Assembly (NCBI GenBank): GCA_016935195.1
Contig: JAFGRL010000158.1
Span: 1-49,744 of the forward strand
Direction of reading: 5' to 3'
Length of the DNA: 49,744 nt
Source of the DNA: Sedimentisphaerales bacterium
GTDB taxonomy: Bacteria; Planctomycetota; Phycisphaerae; Sedimentisphaerales; Anaerobacaceae
Shown here: one piece after another, positions 15,376-25,000 of the stretch
Layout of the letters: each line of letters opens with the position of its first letter
Position numbering within the stretch: position 1 is the stretch's first letter
The notes under the pieces: generated by a model
Seen by the model: only the letters and a program-made list of their open reading frames with translations
What the model was told of the DNA's origin: nothing
The model's database searches: none
Translations under genes and position numbers: made by a program

Positions 15376-16764
15376 TTATTCATACCTTAATATATCAATC
15401 GGCCTTGTCCTGACAGCTAAAATCGCAGGAATCAATGCACCGATACACGCAGCTATAATTGCGAAAACAACAACCCATAGTGTCATAGCCGTATCAATTC
15501 TGGCAGGAATCTTATCAAAGACATACGCACTGCTTTTCCAGAGTTTCAAGCCAAGAGCCACCCTTATCCAGTACTCAATCAAATTGATATTTCTCGTTAC
15601 TACAGCTCCTAACAAAACGCCCAGTGCCGAACCTGCAATGCCCACAAATCCTCCGAAACCGACAAATATCGAAGCCACCGAAGAATTGGCCACTCCGCAG
15701 CTTTTAATTATTGCAATGTCCTTCTGTTTGCTAATCACTATCATATAAATAATACAGAATATCAACAGCACAACCGCCGAACAAATGATTGTAAATATCA
15801 ACATCAGGATAACCTTTTGTTTGTGAACCTCAGCAAGAAAGGCGTGCTGGATATCATCGGCAGTCAATAATAAAGTGTTAGCAATTAAATGCTTATCAAG
15901 CCCCCATTGATTTGCCGACTTTTGCCAGACTCTTCGGACAGACTCTATTGCATCTCTCGGCTCAGTACCTTCAAACAGCCTTATCTTAACAGCCCCCTGC
16001 CCGCCGCCGTACTTCGACTGCTGCACCGAATGAAGCTGCCGAACTGTCTCTATCGGAAGATAAACGACTGAGTTATCAATAAAATAAATGCCGTGATGGA
16101 CTATACCTGAAACTTTAAATTTCAATGTTCTTGTTCTTAGACGTTCTCCGTAAGGAGTCCCCGGGACAACTTCGACATTGTTATTGTCCTCGGGACTCCT
16201 TACGGCGGTCGGCTTTTTGACTACCGCACCGGTGGTAAATACAACTTCTTTACCTAACCACTGCCTGGCTATATCAAAGTCATAAACATCGGTCTTTTCA
16301 TCAGGCCTGGTCAATACACCTATGCTGATGTAGCCTTTCTTGCCGGCAAAATCACTACCGAAATTCCGGCCCTCAGAGCTGTGACGGTACTTAAGAAGAC
16401 GGTTTTCCAAGTCGTAAAATTTGGAGTAGCTGTCAGGGTCAATACCTAAAACCTTCACTCCTTTTACATTTCCCCTGCCAAGGTACAAAAGGCCGTAGCT
16501 TTCTGTAACAACCGTTGCTGCTTTAACCTCCTCAAGCGACTCCAGTGCATCGATAAGCGCGCCACACTCGGGTATCTCTATCCAGGGCTTAAGATAAACA
16601 TCGCCGTAAACTTCATGACCTGTCAGCCGAATAGCCTCAATATAACCGCTGAACAAACTGGCTACTATAACCAAAAGTCCTACCGAAAGCCCAAGCGCTG
16701 CTACACTTAAAAAAACCAATTTCAACTTACGAAGATATCGAAGACAGAGAAATAACTTTAGCAT
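15376..16764 (-). CDS. FtsX-like ABC permease, Lol-type (first subunit)
   Basis: A 462-residue paralogue of the next gene with the same plan: an N-terminal helix (SVAALGLSVGLLVIVASLFS), a large periplasmic domain, and three C-terminal helices with SKQKDIAIIKSCGVANSSV and the end RTRPIDILRYE. The ATG at 16764 after AGGGA is preferred over a TTG seven codons upstream. The periplasmic domain contains an insertion made of two facing copies of the 22-bp repeat (16146-16207), read as TAVRSPED and VVPGTPYGER, which lengthens a loop without breaking the frame. It is the first gene of the exporter set, after lysS. Confidence 0.84.
   Translation of the reverse strand: MLKLFLCLRYLRKLKLVFLSVAALGLSVGLLVIVASLFSGYIEAIRLTGHEVYGDVYLKPWIEIPECGALIDALESLEEVKAATVVTESYGLLYLGRGNVKGVKVLGIDPDSYSKFYDLENRLLKYRHSSEGRNFGSDFAGKKGYISIGVLTRPDEKTDVYDFDIARQWLGKEVVFTTGAVVKKPTAVRSPEDNNNVEVVPGTPYGERLRTRTLKFKVSGIVHHGIYFIDNSVVYLPIETVRQLHSVQQSKYGGGQGAVKIRLFEGTEPRDAIESVRRVWQKSANQWGLDKHLIANTLLLTADDIQHAFLAEVHKQKVILMLIFTIICSAVVLLIFCIIYMIVISKQKDIAIIKSCGVANSSVASIFVGFGGFVGIAGSALGVLLGAVVTRNINLIEYWIRVALGLKLWKSSAYVFDKIPARIDTAMTLWVVVFAIIAACIGALIPAILAVRTRPIDILRYE
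16146..16167 (+). repeat. 22-bp hairpin repeat, copy A (inside permease gene)
   Basis: CTCCGTAAGGAG followed by TCCCCGGGAC; one base differs from the consensus CTCCGTAAGGAG-TCCCGAGGAC. The CTCC/GGAG arms flank a GTAA tetraloop. It is read in the permease as PGTPYGER. Confidence 0.85.
16186..16207 (-). repeat. 22-bp hairpin repeat, copy B (inside permease gene)
   Basis: GTCCTCGGGACTCCTTACGG then CG, on the opposite strand to copy A and 18 bases from it. Together they form a 20-bp inverted repeat with one mismatch, so the mRNA could fold into a long hairpin. Read in the permease as TAVRSPED. Confidence 0.85.
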
Positions 16765-16866
16765 CGAAGTCCCTGACAAAACCAAAAAAGAAAAATCCTA
16801 AAGCTATTAGGAATCTTGAAACCCGTTGCACGGACTAACGCTATGTCAAAGCTAAATTCGAGAAAT

Positions 16867-16951
16867 TGTCATTGCGAGCCCCTAAGGGGCGTGGCAATCT
16901 CAAGCTATCGAGCACTGAGATTGCTTCGTCGTTTCACTCCTCGCAATGACA
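16867..16951. repeat. Palindromic dispersed repeat, copy 2, at the lysS 3' end
   Basis: An 85-bp element with ends TGTCATTGCGAG and CTCGCAATGACA and inner arms GGCAATCTCA and TGAGATTGC, inverted relative to copy 1. It ends five bases from the lysS stop codon (16956), so the insertion lies immediately downstream of the gene and before the permease operon. Confidence 0.78.
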
Positions 16952-16955
16952 CCCA

Positions 16956-18497
16956 CTATTTTATCTGTGATAGACCACTACCTTCTTCGTCCCTGTTTCT
17001 TCTATCCTGAGGTTTAAGAAGTGGAAAAAGCACAGCATCACGAATACTTGTAACTCCGGTTAGGACCATCACGAGTCTATCTATTCCAATACCCAGCCCC
17101 CCTGCCGGTGGCATCCCATATCGCAGAGCATTGATAAAATCCTCATCCATCTTTGCCATCGACTCTTCCTGGCCCTTTAGCTGTAATCGAAAGTTTTCTT
17201 CCTGGACTGCCGGGTCGTTAAGCTCCGTATATGCGTTAGCCAATTCCATGCCAGCTATATAAAGCTCGAAGCGCTCGGCATATCTAACGTCATCCTTTTT
17301 CTTCTTCGTCAATGGACATAGAACGGCCGGATAATCGATAACAAACGTCGGATTGATAAGATTATCCTCCACAGTCTTCTCGAATACTTCATTTATCACA
17401 ACGGCATCATCCATCTTTGCCTCTTCAAGGCCAATTTCGGCTGCCTTGGCCCTGATTGCAGAAATATCTTCAATATCACAGCCGCAGTATTCTTTAAAAA
17501 GTTCGGCATATTTTGCCCGCCGCCATGGTTTGCTATAGTCTGTTTTCATATTACCAAACTGTACCTTTGGCCCGCTGCCGTCCTCGGGACTCCTTACGGA
17601 GAACTTGTCCACAAGCAGGCTGATAATCTCCTCTGCTAAATCCATCATAGAATAATAATCGCCATAAGCCTGATAAATCTCAAGCATTGTAAACTCAGGA
17701 TTGTGCTGTCTGCTTAGACCCTCATTGCGAAAGTTTCGATTTATCTCAAATACGCGATCCATACCACCAACAAGCAGCCTTTTGAGAAACAGCTCAGGCG
17801 CAATGCGAAGGAAAAGGTCCATATTCAGGCTATTGTGGTGCGTAATAAATGGCTTTGCTGCAGCTCCGCCTGCCACAGTCTGCATCATAGGTGTCTCCAC
17901 CTCCAAAAAGCCGCCGGCACGCAAAAAATCCCGAATGGAAGAAATAATAGCACTGCGTTTTTTGAACAATTCCATCACTTCAGGATTGGCCCAAAGGTCA
18001 ACATACCTCTGCCGGTACCTAATATCTATCTCTGAAAGACCATGAAATTTCTCTGGCGGCTGATTGAGGCATTTGCTCAACAGGGTCAAACTTTCGACCC
18101 ATATAGTAATCTCACCGGTTTTAGTCTTACCTAACTCACCGGCAGTGCCGACTATATCACCTAAATCAAGTAGTTTAGCAAGTTGCCACTGCTCGTTGCC
18201 CTGGGGGCTCCTTACGGAGAGCAATTTTTTGCTCAAGCCTACTTGGATAATACCGCTCCAGTCCCTCAAGGTTATGAAAATCAGCTTTCCAATATCTCTT
18301 AAAAGCACAATCCTGCCGGCACACTGGGCCTTTTGGGTTTCGTTATCTTCCTTGAATCTGGCTCTAATATCCTCAGCAGATTCGACGCCATCATATCGAC
18401 AGCCATAAGGATCTATTCCTAATTGCTCTATCTGACACAGCTTTTTTTCTCTCTGTTGTTGGAATTTATCTTTCATTTGTTCCTTGGCCATTGGCAT
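16956..18497 (-). CDS. lysS: Lysyl-tRNA synthetase, class II
   Basis: Charges tRNA-Lys. The 513-residue protein has an N-terminal OB-fold anticodon domain (GRIVLLRDIGKLIFITLRDW) and a class II core: motif 1 region FHGLSEIDIRYRQRYVDLW, motif 2 FEINRNFRNEGLSRQHNPEF, and motif 3 GLGIGIDRLVMVLTG. Two segments absent from E. coli LysS, LLSVRSPQGNE in the anticodon-domain loop and KFSVRSPEDGSG in the core after the motif 2 region, are translations of the 22-bp repeat inserted in frame, probably in surface loops. The C-terminal extension after PLLKPQDR, up to EGSGLSQIK, runs beyond the usual end and stops next to a dispersed repeat. Upstream is the S41 protease gene. Confidence 0.94.
   Translation of the reverse strand: MPMAKEQMKDKFQQQREKKLCQIEQLGIDPYGCRYDGVESAEDIRARFKEDNETQKAQCAGRIVLLRDIGKLIFITLRDWSGIIQVGLSKKLLSVRSPQGNEQWQLAKLLDLGDIVGTAGELGKTKTGEITIWVESLTLLSKCLNQPPEKFHGLSEIDIRYRQRYVDLWANPEVMELFKKRSAIISSIRDFLRAGGFLEVETPMMQTVAGGAAAKPFITHHNSLNMDLFLRIAPELFLKRLLVGGMDRVFEINRNFRNEGLSRQHNPEFTMLEIYQAYGDYYSMMDLAEEIISLLVDKFSVRSPEDGSGPKVQFGNMKTDYSKPWRRAKYAELFKEYCGCDIEDISAIRAKAAEIGLEEAKMDDAVVINEVFEKTVEDNLINPTFVIDYPAVLCPLTKKKKDDVRYAERFELYIAGMELANAYTELNDPAVQEENFRLQLKGQEESMAKMDEDFINALRYGMPPAGGLGIGIDRLVMVLTGVTSIRDAVLFPLLKPQDRRNRDEEGSGLSQIK
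17580..17601 (-). repeat. 22-bp hairpin repeat, copy C (inside lysS)
   Basis: A perfect consensus copy on the minus strand, read in lysS as SVRSPED. It sits between the helix ending SLLVDK and the strand GPKVQFGN, where E. coli LysS has a shorter loop. Confidence 0.87.
18198..18219 (-). repeat. 22-bp hairpin repeat, copy D (inside lysS)
   Basis: A variant copy (GCCCTGGGGGCTCCTTACGG then AG), read in lysS as SVRSPQG in the OB-fold domain. The hairpin half CTCCGTAAGGAG is fully kept while the other half has three changes. Confidence 0.82.
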
Positions 18498-18545
18498 AAC
18501 AATCGCAGTGTAAAGATTGCAATCAAAGACTGCTTCTTATCTATC

Positions 18546-20987
18546 TTAAGCAGCTTTACTTTTTACCCTCAAATTATATACAGGCCTGTCAACATGTGGA
18601 GTAAATTCGCTCTGTCCTATGATTTTGCTTTTGACTGCTTGAGGGTGCTTGCTTTCCTGGTCCTGTTCACAAGGACAGCTTTTCTCCGTAAGGAGTCCCG
18701 AGGACTGTATCAGCTTGGTTTTAATCACAAGAAGTGCCGTAGCCAATTGTGGATCTGCTGCGAGGGTCTCTTCGAAGCTATGCTTTTTCAATGGCACTGC
18801 CTGTTTATCATGGTCGGCCTTAACCAGAACATTATTTTCTCTCTGTATCTCACTCATCTTCTCTAACTCATCGCTGGTAAGCTTGACCTCGATATCCGGT
18901 TTTACACCCCAGTTGTCATCACCTCTGCTCTCGGCTTCTTCACGGCTTTCAACTTTTTGGCCTGACGGTAAACGATAATAAGACATTGTGTACCTTAGCT
19001 GAGCACCGCCTCCGGGATATGAAGTTATCCCCTGAACACTGCCTTTGCCATGGGTCCTTTCGCCCACAAGAACTGCTCGCTCGTGCTCGCTATCGGCCAA
19101 GGCACCGGCAACAATCTCAGAGGCACTGGCTGAGTAAGAATTTATTAATACAACCAGGGGATAATCAGGATGAGTGTTTTTTGTATGCGCCTCCTCATAA
19201 GTTGGTATTGCCCATCGGCGAGGCTGCGTCCATACGATAAGTCCTTCATCAATAAACTTATCGACAACATTAACGGCGCTATCTAAAAGTCCGCCGGGAT
19301 TGAATCGCAAATCGAGAATTAATCCCCGAAGCCTTTTGGACTCAAGCTGACTTAAAATCTTTTCTAATTCCGGTGCGGTTCTCGAATCAAAATTCGTCAC
19401 ACGCACATATCCGACGTTCTGAGCCTCATCAAGCATATATAGCCACTTACCCGCCTCTGCCTCTGCCCTCTTCCAGCCGCGAATGGGCTTAACAACTATC
19501 TTAGCTCGCGTAATTATAATGTCCCTGGTTTTGTCCTGACCTGCTCTTCTTATCGTCAAAGTTACTTTCGTATCTGCAGGACCGGTAATCCTGCGCACCG
19601 CACAGGTAAGACTCATATCCTTCGTTGGCAGACCATCGACTTTCTCAATAATATCACCGGCATCGAGACCACTGTTATAGGCAGGGGTATCGGGAAGAAG
19701 GCTTGCAACGGTCAAAAGACCCTTTGGTTTGGTGATTTCTATACCTATGCCGGTAAATTCCTTGCTAATTTCCTTCTCAAAATCACTGACCTGAGACGGC
19801 CAAATCATAACAGTATAAGGGCCGAGCGATGACAGCGCCCCTTCAGCAAAGTGAACAATAAGCACAGACCTCGGAAGCTGAGCAGTCGCTGCGTTCAGTT
19901 CCAGCACTTCATCGAAAACAGCCAGGAATTTATCCTTAGTTACACCCGTCGGACAGTTCTCAACATCGTCCAGCACCACCGATAATGCTGCCGACCATGC
20001 AGAAATTTTATTAACGTCGGCAGAAGAAAACAAAGTCTCAGCTTCCTCTCCGAGCCAAGCAGAAGAACCATTCGGACCGACTTGAGGAAGGGATGACCCT
20101 GCTACCTCACCTAATAACAGGCAGCGTTTTATCGCTTTAATTGCCATCCGGCGGTAGTCTATAACGCTGACATAATTGTGATTTAAGGCATCAATTGCAC
20201 GGACGAACATTTTTTTAGTTACACGCTTGAAACGCTCCTGGCGAGTCTGACAGGGGCTGTCTCGAAATGAAGCAACTATGTTAGCCTTGTCAATTAGCTG
20301 TTTAGCTCGCTCTGAATATTCGTTATTATCCGGCACAATCGTCTGAAGCCAACTGTAGCAGCAGATATATGCGTCAAGCCATTTACCCATTGATTCATAT
20401 TTCGAAGCCTGGGCCTTAGCCTTATCAAACACCAGTTGTACGAAGGGTTTGGATATCAGCGCGGCTTTTTGCCGCTCTCCGGCAAATTCGCAGGCTTTAG
20501 CGATAGCTGCAAGTGCACGGCTGATGTTATTCGAATCATTTATATTGTTCGGATCATTTGGCTCATTGGCTTCTGTCGCTAACCTGATGCTGTCTACTTC
20601 GACCAACTGTTTTCGGTAGGTATCTTCACGAACCTGCTGCCTCTGCTTTGTTAGTTCGTTATATTGACGAATTATCCCCGCAAGTTCAAGTATCGGGTCT
20701 CCTCGATCTTGTGAATCCGTCCGGACTCCTACAGAATCTTCAAAACTTTCACTTGAACGTAACTGTTTACGGACCAGCGCATTTGCATCGTCGAACCTGC
20801 CCTGGTATATCAGCTCACAAATAGAGTCAACAACATCCGCCTTCGTAACTAAAGGCTCATTTTCTACAGTCTTAAAATCCTCTTCTCTCTGCCGCGATGC
20901 TGATGCCGTTGCGTACGATTCAACCACAAAGCAAAAGAACACAGCCAAAGCGACAGTATATATCGTCCTTCGCAAAAGATTAGTCAT
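18546..20987 (-). CDS. S41-family C-terminal processing peptidase with PDZ domain
   Basis: An exported serine protease of the CtpA/tail-specific type that cleaves proteins near their C-termini. The 813-residue chain has a signal peptide (1-28, TIYTVALAVFFCFVVESYAT), a long N-terminal helical region (30-390) not found in short Ctp proteins, a PDZ domain (about 420-490, LLPDTPAYNSGLDAGDIIEK) and the S41 core with LINSYSASASEIVAGAL and GERTHGKGSVQG. By comparison with known Ctp enzymes Ser621 is the nucleophile and Lys648 the base. Copy E of the 22-bp repeat lies near the C-terminus and is read as IQSSGLLTE. GGAG precedes the ATG. It is between aldolase and lysS genes on the same strand. Confidence 0.9.
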   Translation of the reverse strand: MTNLLRRTIYTVALAVFFCFVVESYATASASRQREEDFKTVENEPLVTKADVVDSICELIYQGRFDDANALVRKQLRSSESFEDSVGVRTDSQDRGDPILELAGIIRQYNELTKQRQQVREDTYRKQLVEVDSIRLATEANEPNDPNNINDSNNISRALAAIAKACEFAGERQKAALISKPFVQLVFDKAKAQASKYESMGKWLDAYICCYSWLQTIVPDNNEYSERAKQLIDKANIVASFRDSPCQTRQERFKRVTKKMFVRAIDALNHNYVSVIDYRRMAIKAIKRCLLLGEVAGSSLPQVGPNGSSAWLGEEAETLFSSADVNKISAWSAALSVVLDDVENCPTGVTKDKFLAVFDEVLELNAATAQLPRSVLIVHFAEGALSSLGPYTVMIWPSQVSDFEKEISKEFTGIGIEITKPKGLLTVASLLPDTPAYNSGLDAGDIIEKVDGLPTKDMSLTCAVRRITGPADTKVTLTIRRAGQDKTRDIIITRAKIVVKPIRGWKRAEAEAGKWLYMLDEAQNVGYVRVTNFDSRTAPELEKILSQLESKRLRGLILDLRFNPGGLLDSAVNVVDKFIDEGLIVWTQPRRWAIPTYEEAHTKNTHPDYPLVVLINSYSASASEIVAGALADSEHERAVLVGERTHGKGSVQGITSYPGGGAQLRYTMSYYRLPSGQKVESREEAESRGDDNWGVKPDIEVKLTSDELEKMSEIQRENNVLVKADHDKQAVPLKKHSFEETLAADPQLATALLVIKTKLIQSSGLLTEKSCPCEQDQESKHPQAVKSKIIGQSEFTPHVDRPVYNLRVKSKAA
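18684..18705 (+). repeat. 22-bp hairpin repeat, copy E (inside S41 peptidase gene)
   Basis: A perfect consensus copy on the plus strand, opposite to the direction of the gene, translated in the protease as QSSGLLTE in a polar C-terminal tail. Confidence 0.87.
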
Positions 20988-21058
20988 TTACCGCTCCACA
21001 CAAAAAGATACCGACGCAGCCGGCCTGCCTATATGCCCACCCACAGAGCCAACCGACA

Positions 21059-22003
21059 TCACATGCACTCAGATGCCTTTCCGGCACAACCCAGGACGTG
21101 CAGTTTATGGCTGACCATCTCCTCGATGGCCTGACGGCCGGGTCCGAGATATTTTCGCGGGTCAAACTCGCCGGGTTTTTCCGCAAAGACCTGTCTGATC
21201 TTGGCAGTAAGAGCCATTCGCAAATCGGTATCGATGTTAACCTTGCATATTGCCATTTTCGACGCCTTGCTGACAGCCTCTTCAGGTACACCCATTGCAT
21301 TGGGCATATCGCCCCCGTACTTGTTGATAAGATCTTTAAATTCCTTCAGTACACTGCTGGAACCATGCATAACCAGTGGGTAACCAGGCAGTTTGTCCGC
21401 AATCTTCTGGATAATATCAAATGCAATCTTTGGTTCGCTCTTAAACTTGAAAGCACCATGACTTGTCCCGCACGCGACTGCCAGCGAGTCGCAGCCTGTC
21501 CTTTCAACAAATTCAACCGCCTGGGCAGGATCAGCTAAGTGCCGGCTGACATCATCTACGCCGACTACATCTTCTTCGATGCCTCCGAGTTGACCAAGCT
21601 CAGCTTCAACAACAACGTCGCGAGGATGTGCATACTCTACAACCTTTTTTGTAATATCTATGTTTTCTTCAAAAGCAAGGGATGATGCATCTATCATAAC
21701 CGAGGTAAAACCATCGTCAACAAACTGCCTGCAGGTCTCGAAATTGTCACCGTGATCTAAGTTTATCGCGATGGGTATATCGGGATTTTCCTCAACAGCA
21801 ACATTTATTATCGACTTGAGATAACTTATACTGGCATAAGCACGCGCGCCTCGGGAAACCTGGAGAATAAGAGGTGCCTTCTCCTGCGATATGGCACTAA
21901 TAATACCCTGGGTAATTTCCATATTGTTAACATTGAATGCTCCAATTGCGTAACCGTTCTTGTAAGCCATCTCAAACATCTTCTTAGTGTTAACCAACGC
22001 CAT
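21059..22003 (-). CDS. fba: Class II fructose-bisphosphate aldolase
   Basis: Zn-dependent cleavage of fructose 1,6-bisphosphate to glyceraldehyde 3-phosphate and dihydroxyacetone phosphate in glycolysis and gluconeogenesis. In 314 residues the family signatures are present: FNVNNMEITQ, the metal-binding NLDHGDNFETC (Asp and His), EAELGQLGGIEEDV, CGTSHGAFKFK and LVMHGSSSV with the metal-binding His. The length, with YLGPGRQAIEEMV near the end, fits the long-type aldolases of the GatY/FbaA superfamily. GAGGAG lies seven bases before the ATG. It is 73 bases from the lptD-like gene. A tagatose-bisphosphate aldolase is the alternative but less likely. Confidence 0.92.
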   Translation of the reverse strand: MALVNTKKMFEMAYKNGYAIGAFNVNNMEITQGIISAISQEKAPLILQVSRGARAYASISYLKSIINVAVEENPDIPIAINLDHGDNFETCRQFVDDGFTSVMIDASSLAFEENIDITKKVVEYAHPRDVVVEAELGQLGGIEEDVVGVDDVSRHLADPAQAVEFVERTGCDSLAVACGTSHGAFKFKSEPKIAFDIIQKIADKLPGYPLVMHGSSSVLKEFKDLINKYGGDMPNAMGVPEEAVSKASKMAICKVNIDTDLRMALTAKIRQVFAEKPGEFDPRKYLGPGRQAIEEMVSHKLHVLGCAGKASECM

Positions 22004-22075
22004 AATAATCTCCTCAAATCATCAGAAAAAAATTTACTATTTGCATTATCCTCGACAAAAAAACAGTTTGCTTTA

Positions 22076-25000
22076 TCAGTAGCTGCTTGAACCGGAAATC
22101 TCCATATACCTTCTCGGTCCAATAGCCAGCTCGGCCAGACCCTCTGGCCAGATGCTGAATATAATCGCCTGCCTGTCAAGCGATTGGTCTGCACTGTATG
22201 TCAAGCCGCAATATACCCTGTGGTAGCGCCTTATCAAAGTAACATCGCTCCTGACACCGGCACCATAGTCAAAGTCAAACTGGCCAGAATATACCAATGT
22301 ATAGCGCTGGTCAAGAACATACGTAGCTGCAAAGGTAAAAATGTTAGAGCCTTTCTGACCATAAGCTTCAACATTTCGCAAGTACCTGCTGCCGAGGTAG
22401 AACTGTAAATCGGGCCAGCACATTCGCGAAAGACCGACATCGAACTGTTGCACGGCCCCTGCCTGAATATCAAAATTCCCGCCACCCAGAACGGCTGTTG
22501 TATCACTAACTCGCCAGATATAATCTCCGTTGAGACAATTACGCCTCGGACCATACATCTCCACACGCCTGACGGTACTGTCAATATCACCATTAAAAAT
22601 TGCAGGGGCGGAAAATACCTGCATAGGAACCGCAGGGTTATTCCATATAAATTCCTCGGCCCGGCCAGTAAAATGCTCCGAATTATTCACCAACGTAACA
22701 TCAACATCCAGCCTCATCCAGTCTACAGTTCGCCTTGCATCATCGCTGCCTCTTTTTGTCTGTAATCGCTGAGAAATACCTACGTTCAGCATATCACGCT
22801 GCTCGACAACATCATCGCTTTGCTCATACATCACGGCAGTTAACTGGGGTTCGACAATATGTCTTAGCTCATTCAAATCCCACAGACGAGATTTAACATC
22901 AGGATAAATCTTCCAGTACTGACTCGACAAACGAACACCAGCTTCTGCTGTCCAGACCTTATCTTCACCAAAACCGCCGGTGTTACTTCCATCCACAACT
23001 GTCCTTGTAAAGCCGCTGCGGTCGTCATAACCGAATGTCCCTGCCACAAAAGGTACCACCTTAAACGTATCTGCTGCTTTTAGCTGCAGCGGCATATCCA
23101 GCTCGGTCCTGTGCGAAACAAACGAAAATGTTTCGTCGCTGATTGCTGTGGAATGATTTTCTCCTATCCTTTGTCTAAACCGGCTAAGCTGCGTATCACT
23201 ATACAAGGTCAAGGTATCATTAAAAATCGGCTCACCTTTCAAAGAAAACTTACCCGTAGGCATCTCTTCAAGCTTATCGGCAAAATCATTTATCCTGCCC
23301 TTGCCAAGTAAAGACACCGCCCAGTTATCTTCCATACGTCTGATATGAACGATTGTTTCCTGCTCTTTGTCTGTATTGAATTCGTTGCGATAGTACTGCT
23401 CGATAAAATTCTCATCCGAAGAATAACTTGTCTCTGTGGTAAACTGCCAGTTATATGGCAGAAGCTGCCTGTGCTGAAATTTGACCAGACCCCGAAGTTT
23501 ATCTTCCGGTTCTATCGACCTTCGACTGCTAATCCGGCCAAGTCTGTCTTTACCTTTGTCGTCAATAATATAGCCTATGAATCTACCGAAATAATCATCC
23601 CTGGTATAATCTATATCAACACCAGTCCCAACGCCGCGCCTGCCGTAATAATCAAGCTCAAAAGTACTGTCCGTATCATCAGGCTCTACCAAGCCAAGCA
23701 GCCTGGCCAAATACCATCGTGTCTCCAAAGAAGCCCCCCAGGTCCCGTCATAACCGGCATGAACACTCTTTAGGGCAATATCAGGCCTTTCAAGATTGCT
23801 GCGAAGAACAGGCCAGGAAAAAATTGTCCGTCCGTCTAATTTGAAATGAACGTCCCGCATCATCGCATCGAAACTACTGTCGGAAATCTCGCCTATTCGC
23901 TCATTTATAACGGATACATCCGTTATATAAACAGTTGATGCTGTCAGGCAAATCTGAGGCTCATAAAATTCACTGCTGGTCAGTGTAATATCTTCGCCGA
24001 CAAACCTCATCTGCGCTAACTGCCTGAACTTGGCCGCCCTTACATATATTGGAATCCCCCGAGACGCATCGAACGTTCTCATCACTGCATTTGTAGCTAT
24101 CGCCTTGTTCTGCTGAAAATCATAATATATCTCGTCTGCCCGAATTGTCCGTTGTCCTTCTGTCATAACTACATCGCCAGCCAGATAAATCGCCGTGATA
24201 GCACCTTCATCGAACACACTTTGCCGCTCATCCTGCTCTGTACCAGCGTACCACACAACGGCACTATCTGCTAAAAGCTCCAGCAGAGAACCCTGCTCGT
24301 CAAGTTTGCGCCATAAATAAATTCTGCCTGTTACAGTTGCAGTTTTTGTCCTATCATCAAACTCTATTTCCGGCTTAAGCAAACCAGCAGGTGCAAAATT
24401 AACCGGATACCTCAACTGAGGTTCTCCCTCCTTTGGTTCAGCTTGTATTTCCTCTCCAACATCCGGCGCCTCTTTGCCGTGCTCAAGCAGCCTTTCAATC
24501 AATCCGGGCCCGGCCGGTTTCACCGGCAGTTCCACTACACGCTCGACTGATGGTTCTGCCTGTAACCGCTCAAAAGTTTCAAGTTGAACCAATTCTAATG
24601 CCTCAACCGCCCTTTCGTATAGCTCCAGACCTCCGGGAGCTTTCTCCTGCATTGTTTGAGCACTTATAAAAATCTCACCTCTGAAATTTAATCGAATTGC
24701 CATTGCACGGCCATCCTCGAGCACTATCTCCTTTAAGTCCGTGGCCTTGGCTTTCCTGCCCTTGTTGACTGATATGTTTTCGTATAGATATACCTTTGTT
24801 TGATAACTCACATATATCTGCCCCAAAGAACCGGCCTCTACAGCCTTTAGCCATATCACCGCACTATCACTGGAGAAACGATTAGCCCCAATTGACATCG
24901 AAAATTCTTCTGGGAAAACAAGAACATGCTCATCCGCTGCCGGCCGCCACGTCAGAGCCGTTCGGCCCTCAAGATGCAGGTCTTCTCCAATAAACGCCTG

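Noticed and set aside
20980-21300. 106-codon minus-strand frame overlapping the aldolase gene
   Set aside because: Lies mostly inside the well-supported aldolase gene in another frame and has no ribosome-binding site.
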